Source: Toxorhynchites rutilus septentrionalis
Taxonomy: Eukaryota > Arthropoda > Insecta > Diptera > Culicidae
DNA length: 64,000 nucleotides
Direction: 5' to 3'
NCBI RefSeq assembly: GCF_029784135.1
Contig: NC_073746.1
Location: 93,060,575 to 93,124,574, forward strand
The stretch's first letter is position 1, and every line of letters begins with the position of its first letter. The position numbers were made by a program, and so were the translations under genes. Under the pieces are notes generated by a model. It was not told where the DNA came from, did not search any database, and worked only from the letters and a program-made list of their open reading frames with translations. This document shows positions 55,386 through 64,000 of this stretch, piece after piece.

Positions 55386-57597
55386 TTATGTTACTTTGTT
55401 CAAATATAAGAAATTTAACCTACAAAACTACAAGTGCTACAAAAACTGTACCGTTGGTCTTGTTGGATTCGATTTTTGTTGGTTTGTGATGTGTTTTTAT
55501 TGCATTTCTACACAATTTTCCATTCCTTTCTCACATCCTTCCGGCTTCTTCTTCCTCTTGGTTTGTTTTACTGCGATTTTGTACTTGAACACTCAGTCGC
55601 CGGGGATGTTTTGGTATTTTTTTTTTCTATACTGCATTTATATCCCACTGGCTCGACAACATGACTTGGTGATGACGATGACACTCTCTTGAATTGTAGA
55701 GGCTTTAATTTTTTTCAGTTCATTTGTCAAGGCTTGTTTATTAATATTAACCTTAGTTCTCGGCCTTGGGAAAGGCCGTTTTAGACGCCCTCATCGCCGC
55801 TGCCAACTTGTTGTTAGCTGCCTTAAAGGTTGGTACATAAAAATCAAATTCGTTTTAAAGAATTTATGTAATAACTAGTGCTTATTGAGATAACGTTTTT
55901 CGTACTTTTCATTTTTTTTTTTTGCACGCCGTTCTCAATAGTTTCAAAATAAAGCAAATGAATACTATGGTGTATCAAAAATTGAAGTACAGTCAAACCT
56001 TTTTTTGTGCGAGGATAGGGACCGCACAAAAAATCGCATTAAAAAATCGTACAAAACTTCACCAGTAGCTTTGAAAAATAGTTTTCGGTATACAATTTGA
56101 TTTTTTTTGTGCGGTAGATAGAGACCGCATAAAAAAGTTTTCCCAAGAAAATAACTCAAATCCACGCCTTTTACCATTCGGTTTCCTTTCGTTTCCTCGC
56201 TTTGCGATGGGACAGTTTGCCTTTTCGATTGCCCGTGACTGTGTTGTGCTTTTAGTTGCATATTGAACCTTGTTGCTATCATAAATCATCTCATGCGCAA
56301 CTTAAAGCATTTTATGGAAGGAAGTGGATAATTTAGACGCAAATATGCTTTTTTTCGCACTGAAATGCATATAAAACATTGAAAAAAAAGTAAATGGACG
56401 ATAAATGGTCAAAAATGCAACTTTTCAAATACCGCACGAAAAAAAAGCCCAAAAAAGCCTGTACAGCCAGATTTTTTACGAGTTTTTTTCACGCGGATTT
56501 TCCAATTAACGCAGTTTTTTACGCGGGTTTTCCATTTAACGCGGGTACCGCGTAAAAAAATCAGAGCAATATTACATCTCTCTCTCTCTCTCAGCTCACG
56601 TTTCTTCTTCATGTTCCCTCAGAGCATATGAAGGTAATCAGTGTTTGCGACGGAACTTAGTGCTTATGACGGAAATTAGTGCCGCACTCTATCACTATGC
56701 TTACGTAGATTTAAGGTGACCTGGTTTTTTATCACGCGGGTTTTCCAATTAACGCGTTTTTTTTTACTTTTTTTGGGATTTAAAGATTCCATACTATTCT
56801 AATTAACATTTAAGTATATTTCTACGCCTTGTCTAGATATGTGTATTGTTTTCAGAATTTTAACAGTGTTGCGCGATACAAACAAATATATTTCCGAATT
56901 TTGTTTTTTTCCGAGAACTGCGCGAAAGAAAATATCTAAAATTTTATTTTAATACTTTTTCATGAAATCTATATTTCTATTATGTTCTAATGTTCGTAAA
57001 ATACCCGCTATGGAAAAATATTGTATAAGGTACCAAATTAGAAGATTATGTAATTTTTATGAATCCGTGTATGGTTCACTATAAGAGCTATAGTGAAAAA
57101 CGTAGCTTTCCTATTTTCCTCGATTCTCAATAGGCTTGGAAATGAAAATTTGAGAAAATATTCGAAATGCTGTAATATTCCGCAACAAATTATAAAAAAA
57201 ATCCATCGAAATCAAAAGTTTTAAAATTTAGGTAATTTTTGTTTGGTGTTTCGATTTTTTTTTGATTTTTTTTATTTCTAGATCCATTAAAACATAATTT
57301 TCATTTTAATGTACGTATTTTTTATATGTGATGTTTTTCTTTTCTGAATATTAGAGCGTTGTTCGGTACAATTTTTTGGTCATTCGAAATTTTGAAATTT
57401 ATGTCTCGTTAAGCCCCGAGTTTGTCTTGCTACGCTTTCCATTCAGCGCGTATCAAGAGCGTTTGCACAATATCAGTGTCGGTCCCAGTTCCCAAAAATA
57501 CTTATTGTATAAATAGTGAATAGTCAGCAATTCAACTAGAAAGTAGTCACATTCTGTAAAACATCCGAAAACAAACCGTATATATTTTTATTTTATT
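55386..57597. other. No gene identified; AT-rich DNA with short repeats
   Basis: At 55670-55800 there is an S1-like remnant (AATTGTAGAGGCTTTAA, TCAGTTCATTTGTC, CGGCCTTGGGAAAGGCCG). At 55990-56160 the phrase TTTTTTGTGCG..AGGGACCGCA recurs, and at 56470-56760 TTTTTTACGCGGGTTTTCCA recurs. The open frame at 55378-55692 is hydrophobic but arises from T-rich sequence. Confidence 0.4.
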
Positions 57598-59475
57598 ACT
57601 AGCTGATCCGGCAAACTTCGTGCCGCCCAAAATTCACATTCACGTTTTCTTACTAAGCGCACGTTCATGGGTCCAATCGCAGAACTGTTCATTGATTGAT
57701 TTTCTAATCTACTCTTTGAAATTACCTTTTACTATAAATTTCCTAGTACATCTGCCAAAACTATTTATTATAATATCAGATTATTTTCAGACACAATTCT
57801 CGAAGATTTTTCAACCACTTGCAAATAACATGTTTCTCCGTTACATGGAATAACATGTTTCTCCGTTACATGGAATAAATGTTTGATACAGAAAATATGA
57901 TACAATAAAGACAGTCCAAAATCGGACAATCCCTTTCTCGAGTTTTGCTATTATCAACACTTCAGGTGATCCATTTTTTTATTTAGATAGAAGACTATAT
58001 AAGAGTGTGTTTTATCACACTAAAATCCATTTCCACCTTCGAACAAAAATCAATTTCGTTAGCGCAAACATCAAATGGACTAACAACGCTTGTCGCTATG
58101 TAATTGTGGAAAAAATGCGAGTATGTATTTTCCTAATTTTATCATTTTCCTTCAAAGTTTTCCGAAATTTTTCAATTGTTATGTTTGGTTGAAATATGTG
58201 TATTATTTTTACTGGACTCCCGCACCATTTCAGAGGAGAAAGGGGTGTCATACCATCATAGAAACAATTCTCGTATCCAAAAACTCTCACATACCGAATT
58301 TAGCTCCATTTGCTCGATTAGTTCTCGAGTAATGTAGAAGTTTGTGTTTCATTTGTATGGCAGTCCCCTTGCCTTTAGAAAGAGAAAGGATTGTCAAACC
58401 ACCATATAAACAATTATTGCCACCTAAGTTGCCAAATTTGTTTCCGTTTGCTTGATTAGTTCGTGAGTTATGCAATTTTTTTTTCATTTGTATGGCAGTG
58501 GAGGGCTGCCATTGGAGAGGAGGGAAGGGGTATGTAACCACCATAGAAATATTTATTGCCCCCATGCCGTGGCATGGCATCCCGTGGAGGCGATCTGGCG
58601 AAGTAGTAACATACACACCTCTCACGCAAAGGTCACGAGTTCAATTTTCACTTCCGACATTCTTTCAAAAATGGAAGTAAAACGTGATGAACCAGCCAGA
58701 AGTGTTGAAAGTTAGTATAATAGAGATAAAAAAAACTTCCACATGTCAAATTTGGCTCTATTTGATTGATTTCGAATTATGCAGAAATTTGAGTTCCATT
58801 TGCCATTAGAGAGGGGCGAGGAGTGTCGAACCACCATGGAAACGTTCATCGATCCCTAAAACCATTATATGCCAAGTTTGATTTCACTTGCTTGATTAGT
58901 TCTGGAATTATTTAGTCCCCCCCCCCTCTTTACAGAGGGAGAGGAGTGTCGAACCATCATAGAAACATTTATAGCCCCCCTAAAACCTCCACATGCCAAA
59001 TATGGCTCTGTTTGCTTGATTAGTTCCTGAGTTATAAAGAACTTTGTACTTCATTTATATGGCAGCCCCCTCTTAGAGAGGAGGAAGGAGTGTCTATTCA
59101 TCATAGAAACGTTTCGTGCCCTCTTAAACCTTCACACGACAAATTTGGCGCCATTTGATTGATTATTTGATTAGTTTTCTCCCTTAGGGATAGGGGTGGA
59201 ATATCTAACTACCATAGAAACATTTATTGCACCCTAAAACCTCCAGACGCCAAATTTGGTTTTGTTTCCTTGATTAATTCTCGAGTAATGCAGAAATGTA
59301 TGTTTCGTTTGTATGGCAGCCCCCCCTTAGAGAGGGGGAGGGGTCTCGAACTATCATAAGAACCTCCCCCGGCCCCAAAAACCCCTACATACCAATTACC
59401 ATGTCGATCGTTTCAGTAGTTTACGATTCCATAAGAATCAGACAGACAGACAGAAATCCATTTTTATAGATATAA
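57598..59475 (+). repeat. Tandem-core interspersed repeat, copy 3 (long array)
   Basis: Starts ACTAGCTGATCCGGCAAACT and ends AATCAGACAGACAGACAGAA plus ATTTTTATAGAT. About eight units of ~150 bp, each with CCACCATAGAAAC, CACATGCCAAATTTG, GCTTGATTAGTTCTCGAGTT and a G/C-rich CCCCCTTAGAGAGGGG core. A 42-bp tract is duplicated at 57824-57870 (AACATGTTTCTCCGTTACAT twice). One unit contains a SINE. Confidence 0.8.
58565..58745 (+). mobile_element. tRNA-derived SINE in tandem-core repeat
   Basis: A-box-like GATCTGGCGAAGTAG at about 58590, B-box-like TCACGAGTTCAATTTTCACT at about 58632, then TTCTTTCAAAAATGGAAGTA, CCAGCCAGAAGTGTTGAAAG and an A-rich tail at 58725. The order matches a tRNA-headed SINE. 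Boundaries are approximate. Confidence 0.65.
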
Positions 59476-60373
59476 ATTTTGTGACTAGGGACCGACGCAG
59501 GGCTCAACGTGTTGAATAAAAACACGTGTTCGGATGTGTTTTTTATATTTATGTTTTTTTTTTTATAACGTTTCGAGGATTGAACGTACTTTTTCCTCTA
59601 ATAATTCTGCATTTCTCTGCATTTTTGAAAACCGTCTGCATTTTTGTATATTTTAATGAAATCCATGGATTTATTGTGTTCGGGGATTTAAATTTGAAAG
59701 ACTGTAGATTTATCCAATTTCAATATTTTCAATATTTCCAAACATTTAAAAAAATTCAATATTCAAGATTTTTATAGTACTTCAATTTTTTATGAAAAAA
59801 AATTGATAATATTTCTCGATACACGATAGTAAGATGCACTTTCAGTATTTTTTAAAATTTTTATTTCGAAGCTATTGAGATTGGCGTGCAAAAAATTGGT
59901 AATGCACACAGGGGTTCAAAAAATAAGTCAAAATTTCTTATTTGGTACCCTATACAATATTTTTGGTTCTTTGGTTCTTTGGCGCATAACCTCATGGAAT
60001 GGGTCAGACTATATCAAATATTGCACGATCACTTAACCGCGAAAAAGATTTCTTCTTGTTGATTCGTGCACAGTCTGACAAAATTTCGAAAATGGCCTAT
60101 AGAAAAGATGAAATTGATTCAAAATCCATGTATGAGAATGTTAAGTCCAGTTTATGGGTATTTCAAAATCAAAAATATAAGAAGTTGATATCATTCGAAA
60201 AACTTTAGAATAGAAGGCCGCCTGTTCGTTCTGAAAAACTTTTTTACTTTTATTTTTTTTTTGTATAGAGCTTATAATCAGTCGAAAAGAAAATTGTTCT
60301 TTGTGGGCTTGTTAATACATCGTTTCTGTCATTGTTGAAGCGATGTTGTATCGGTGAATATTAGAGTTAATGA
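59476..60373. other. No gene seen
   Basis: AT-rich sequence. Plus-strand open frames at 59526-59777 and 59999-60208 have no recognisable domain. Confidence 0.35.
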
Positions 60374-60779
60374 TTTTGACGTAGGACTACGTCTAACCGG
60401 AAGATATAGGGGGTGAAATGAAAATCTAGGCACTGAACAAGTAGGAAAAAAAGCAAGATTTGAAACGCTTATAACTCGAGCATTTCTCAATAGATCGCAA
60501 AGGTTTTTGCATCAATCGATAGGAAATACTTCTACGCATCTATCATAACGAATAACATTTCATTTTTCTTGAGATAAATAATTGAATAATTGTGGAATAT
60601 CAAGCATTGTCCAAATGCACTATGTGCCCATTTTTGATAGGTCAATTTTGTGCTCCTCAAATCGTACCGACCAAAACGGGCAACCAGAGCAGCAGCGAAA
60701 TACAATGAAGCACGATTGGAAAGGAAAAAGAAAACATTGATCGCAGTCTCACACATGCGTAATTCTCGAGCCAGCCAGT

Positions 60780-60820
60780 CAGCTTAAAAATCCCCGCTCC
60801 GCTGCCGTAACGATCATTCT
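60780..60820 (+). promoter_or_regulatory. Histone-like core promoter of captured H2A
   Basis: CTTAAAAATCCCC at 60783 (TATA-like) and TCATTC with its A at 60816, about 32 bp downstream. A leader of about 80 bp (without S1) reaches the H2A ATG, which is normal for histone genes. S1 inserted right at the presumed start site. Confidence 0.5.
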
Positions 60821-61019
60821 TTGTGTGGACACCGACTGGACAACATCGTTGCTGGACGGGCTGGACGGCGAGGGATCGAGTGCCTTTCTCAAGGCAAGAG
60901 GGCGGAGGTGGTAGCGCTGAAGTAGAATAGAGTAGAGTTTTCAAAGGGCCTTTCTCAAGGCTAGAGACGAATGAACTGCAAAAGTTTAAAGTCTCTATAA
61001 TACAATACCTTCCTTCCTT
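60821..61019 (+). mobile_element. S1 short retroposon in H2A leader, copy 2
   Basis: Flanked by CCGTAACGATCATTCT at 60805-60820 and 61020-61035 (16 bp, exact). Same insertion point as at 9416-9616. Includes hairpins TGCCTTTCTCAAGGCA and GGCCTTTCTCAAGGCT. Confidence 0.85.
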
Positions 61020-61098
61020 CCGTAACGATCATTCTCATCCAAACCGTACACCACATCGTTTCGCATCACATCACATCAACAAACCAACACAAGCAGCC

Positions 61099-61585
61099 AT
61101 GGTTGGATATGGCAAAGGAGGAAAAGTGAAGATAAAGGCAAAATCCCGCTCGAAAAGTGTTGGTTTGCAATTCCCCATAGGTATATTCGCCAATTGCTCC
61201 GCAAGGGTAGCTAGGCCGAGCGCGTTACTACCAGTGCATCAGTCCACCTAGTTGGCGTTACATAGTTTCGGCCGCCGAAGTGATCGAGTTGGCTGGCAAA
61301 GCTGCTCGCGACGATAAGAAAACCCGCATTCAGAACAGACCACATTCAGTTCGGGGACATCAAGACAACAACGAGCAGTTGCAGCGAGTGGCGAGTGGCA
61401 AACGCAATCGCAAAACGGCAGCAAGTAGCATAAGAAAAAAGTTTGTTCTTTATACAAACTGCTTTGGTGACAAATCCAGAACAAGTCGGCATCGAGGGCG
61501 TTCGAAAAGGGTTTTTTTTCAAAACCACGAGTACTAAATTTTCTAAGTTGGAACCATTCCATAAAACACGGCGCTTTTCAGGGCC
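61099..61585 (+). pseudogene. Histone H2A pseudogene captured in HX element, copy 3
   Basis: Starts MVGYGKGGKVKIKAKSRSKS then VGLQFPIG, aligned to the H2A N-terminal tail. After a 1-base deletion the next frame reads LLRKGS*AERV followed by SVHLVGV (H2A [21 protein letters not shown]). A further shift gives SAAEVIELAGKAARDDKKTR (AAEVLELAGNAARDNKKTR), then DNNEQLQRVASG for RNDEELNKLLSG; the docking domain beyond is unrecognisable. The same TAG as in copies 1 and 2 replaces tyrosine. The 3' stem-loop GGCGCTTTTCAGGGCC at 61570-61585 has one G-G mismatch. This copy keeps residues deleted in the other two. Confidence 0.9.
61570..61585 (+). terminator. Histone mRNA 3' stem-loop, remnant
   Basis: GGCGCTTTTCAGGGCC fits the metazoan histone consensus (6-bp stem, 4-base TTTC loop) at 15 of 16 positions. 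In live histone genes stem-loop-binding protein uses it in place of poly(A). Equivalent sites are 8896-8911 and 16478-16493 on the minus strand. Confidence 0.8.
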
Positions 61586-62134
61586 ATTAAACCTTTCAAA
61601 GAAGAGTTATTAAAAGTTTTTCACAATACCAATGCATTCTAAAGTGACATAATATGACATATAATATAAACTGATTTATTTTGTTTATGCTTGTTTTTGA
61701 ACTTATTGGTGGTTGGGGTCTTTCAAATTGATCATTCAGTTTTCACAAACCCATGCATGGTTTCCGAATTAAAAGTGGCTTCAAATTACAACACATTGTA
61801 TGCAGGTTGGTATTAACTAATTTTCTCGGTAGCAAGAACTGCCTTCTTTGGTTGATAACTGATGTTGAAATTTGACTGACGTTACATCTGCATTGTATAG
61901 AAAAAAAAACTACGGAGCAACATGATGAGCTATGTATTTCCTGCTGCTCTGTTCTTATTTTAAAGGACTTTAATCCGAAGGTCATCCATCCCTGTATTTA
62001 CTGTTGGTTTGTCAGAACGCTTATAGCTCGTAAGAAAATAAAACAATATATTTAAAATATATATTCAGCAAAAGCTGTCCCCTTTGTATAGTCCTACGTC
62101 ACTCCGGTTATGTCCCCGACATTACCCACCCGTC

Positions 62135-63450
62135 TTTTGACGTGGGACTACGTCTAACCGGAATATATGGAGGGTAAAATGAAAACCTAAACACAGAACA
62201 TGCAGGAAAAAATTAAAGATTTCGAATGCTTATAGCTCGAACATTTCGTACTGGATAGGAGAGATGTTTGCATCACTTGATAGGGAATATTTCTACGCAT
62301 CTATCGCAACTAACAAAATGTTGTTTTTCATTAGATAAACAATTGAATAACTGTAAAATATTAGGCGTTATCTAAACGCCCTAACTGCATCGTTTTGATT
62401 GGCCCGATTTACGGTTTCCCTAACACAGCCATCAAAACCAAGCAGCCTTGGGGAAATCGGCATTGCAAATACATGAAAGTAGGGGGACTTTTGTTCTCAT
62501 CGAAAAATGTGTCCTAACACAGACTTTAAAACCAAGCAGCGAAATCAGCATTGCAAGCACACGAAAGAAAGGCGAGTGAAACTTAAAGCCAAAAAGAAGA
62601 AAAAGAACACACGAAAGTAGGGGGAGCTTTTGTTCCCACCGAAATGTGTTCCCTAATAGAGATTTCTAAACCAAGGTGCCTGGAGAAATCGGTATTTCAA
62701 ATTCATGCAAGTCGGGGGTATTTTTGTTCCGACTGGAATGTGTTTCCCTAACACAGACTTCAAATCCATGAAGCGTGGGGAAATCGGTATTGCGAATTCA
62801 TACAAATCGGAGGTATTTTTGTTCCGATTGAAATGTGTTTCCCTAACACAGACTTCAAAAACGAGGTTTCTGGGGAAATCGGCTCTGCAAATAAATGCAA
62901 ACTGCGAGTACTTTTGTCCTCGCTTGCCTTTGTGCAGAGTGGAATATGTCTGTCCTAACATGATCTTCTATACTTAGGAACCTGGGAAAATCGTGCAGCC
63001 ACTAGAAGCGAATGAACTTCCCAGTTTCAAGCAAATTCGAGATTCGAGAAGTATGTACACTTTTGGGATGTAAACTTCAGAGGGAAATGTAAAATAAAAT
63101 AATCGTTTGATATTTTTTTTTTTGTCTTTATTGGAAAGATTTTCAGCCTTAGGCTGGTTCATCAAACGTTTGATAATTCTTCCGTACATATATTTTGTTC
63201 TAGTCATCATACCAAACGTAAAAGGTCCGTCATTAAATTTACTTGTAACGAAGAACAATCAATCACAATAAAGGAATTGACTTTACACGGCATTTGTTCA
63301 TTTTTTTCACTCACAGAGCAAATATATTGAACTCAATTGAATTTGGAAACTGTTTCATTCAATCAAGAATTTAATCAATACAAACGAATGATTGCTAAGC
63401 TAAGGTAGTTCCACGTGAACCTTGCGGTTATATCATAGTTATAACCCACT
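62135..63450 (+). mobile_element. HX element, satellite type, abutting H2A-type copy 3
   Basis: GACGTGGGACTACGTC at 62139-62154, 5' block as at 53332, about five minisatellite units (62415-62900), CGTCATTAAATTTACTTGTA at about 63228, inverted motif TAGTTCCACGTGAACC at 63406, hairpin GGTTATATC/GTTATAACC at 63426-63446 (one mismatch), CCCACTAA and a T-run. It shares the T-run with the preceding H2A-type element, giving a head-to-tail pair. Confidence 0.85.
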
Positions 63451-64000
63451 AATTTTTTTTCAATTAAATTTCAAATGAAAGGATTATTACTATTCACAAA
63501 CAGATGGTTGGTGTAATTGGCGCATCACTAACCCGTGACAGAACTGTGCCCAAAATAAAAACAAGAGACATAACAAGGGGATGAGCACTACGCGCTAACC
63601 TTGAATTATGGGTATACAAACTGCAAATAACTTCTATCGTACACAATTTAGTCCTGTTACAACAACAGCCAGCAGTATAAAACATTCGCTTCGGTGTCCC
63701 ATCTCTCGCAGCCCGCGAGTTCCATTTGACAACCAGACAAAGACAAGCACTGTCCGGATGGATATAACAAGTCTCAGAAAAGCTGCGTTCCCATTTGGCG
63801 TGAAATTATTTCATTCTTGCTCGTAACATAATTCAGACCGGGCACCTCCAAGGGTGGAGTGTGATGTAGTGATCCAGTGAACCAGACTCTGTGTGATTGG
63901 TGAACACTCGCCAGTCGCGGAGAATTCTTTGTTTTTCGGTTCCAAACTACTACACCAGTCAATAAGAGATGGCCCCCTACCGACCAACAAAATCCAACAA
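63451..64000. other. Possible host promoter region at window edge
   Basis: After AT-rich linker the GC content rises. TATAAAA stands at 63676-63682, followed by GC-richer text (TTCGGTGTCCCATCTCTCGC) of the kind seen in leaders. Open frames 63608-63826 (plus) and 63774-63962 (minus) have no recognisable domain. A gene might start here and run past the window end. Confidence 0.25.

Larger units (their letters stand above)
60374..62134 (+). mobile_element. HX element, H2A type, copy 3 (most complete)
   Basis: TTTT then GACGTAGGACTACGTC (60378-60393), 5' block of about 290 bp, histone promoter (CTTAAAAAT at 60783), S1 insertion, H2A leader and pseudogene (61099 onward), stem-loop 61570-61585, about 500 bp of 3' sequence, and the 3' end: TAGTCCTACGTCAC at 62084, hairpin arms GGTTATGTC and GACATTACC, CACCCGTC and TTTT. 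The next HX element begins in that same T-run. Confidence 0.85.

Noticed and set aside
55378..55692. Membrane protein gene
   Set aside because: Hydrophobicity comes from T-rich sequence giving Phe/Leu; no conserved motif and an S1-like remnant overlaps its end.

Overview
This is eukaryotic, intron-rich or intergenic DNA from an insect. It is AT-rich, with no operons, no rRNA and no clearly intact host gene. A mosquito (Culicidae) is the best guess, for three reasons: two near-identical elements and one more distant element encode DD37E transposases of the IS630-Tc1-mariner type known from mosquitoes (ITmD37E); several tRNA-derived SINEs are present; and non-LTR retrotransposons with PHD and CCHC gag domains are abundant. 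The species is inferred, not proven.

Most of the 64 kb can be explained as mobile DNA, much of it nested. From left to right: a 118-bp tandem-core repeat and an inverted-arm foldback (1.0-3.9 kb); a tRNA-derived SINE (4.7 kb); a piggyBac-like non-autonomous element (6.85-10.7 kb) carrying a histone-H2A-bearing element, which itself carries another element; a second piggyBac-like element (10.8-12.8 kb); a short tandem-core repeat with a SINE (13.2-14.3 kb); a second H2A-bearing element (15.4-17.5 kb); three head-to-tail, mutually incomplete copies of one LINE (20.0-29.9 kb), the first split by two insertions; a second piggyBac-like copy with a solo LTR (29.9-31.4 kb); a low-repeat stretch (31.5-35.7 kb); a second LINE (37.1-44.3 kb) split by a DD37E transposon and by a 3.96-kb foldback; a DD37E transposon with an intact gene (48.4-49.7 kb); a foldback (50.2-51.7 kb); a hAT transposase pseudogene split by another element (52.9-55.4 kb); a second tandem-core repeat array (57.6-59.5 kb); and a third H2A-bearing element directly abutting a satellite-bearing element (60.4-63.5 kb).

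The most interesting content is a superfamily of at least ten non-autonomous elements, called HX here. Each starts with the palindrome GACGTAGGACTACGTC next to a T-run. Complete copies end with an inverted partial copy of that motif followed by a 9-bp-stem hairpin and another T-run. Stem sequences differ between subfamilies but keep pairing. No obvious target duplication is seen. This is the architecture described for Helentron-associated elements (HINE/DINE-1 type), although no Rep/helicase gene is present to prove it. The cargo between the ends is modular: either a roughly 95-bp minisatellite, or a Pol II core promoter, or (three copies) a whole histone H2A pseudogene with promoter, 5' leader and a histone-type 3' stem-loop. 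Two other copies carry degenerate stem-loop-like sequences at the equivalent place.

No host gene could be identified with confidence. Stretches at about 5.0-6.8, 17.5-20.0, 31.5-35.7, 45.0-47.4 and 63.5-64.0 kb look more like unique DNA (higher GC, few repeats). They may be introns, leaders or promoters of genes lying mostly outside the window.
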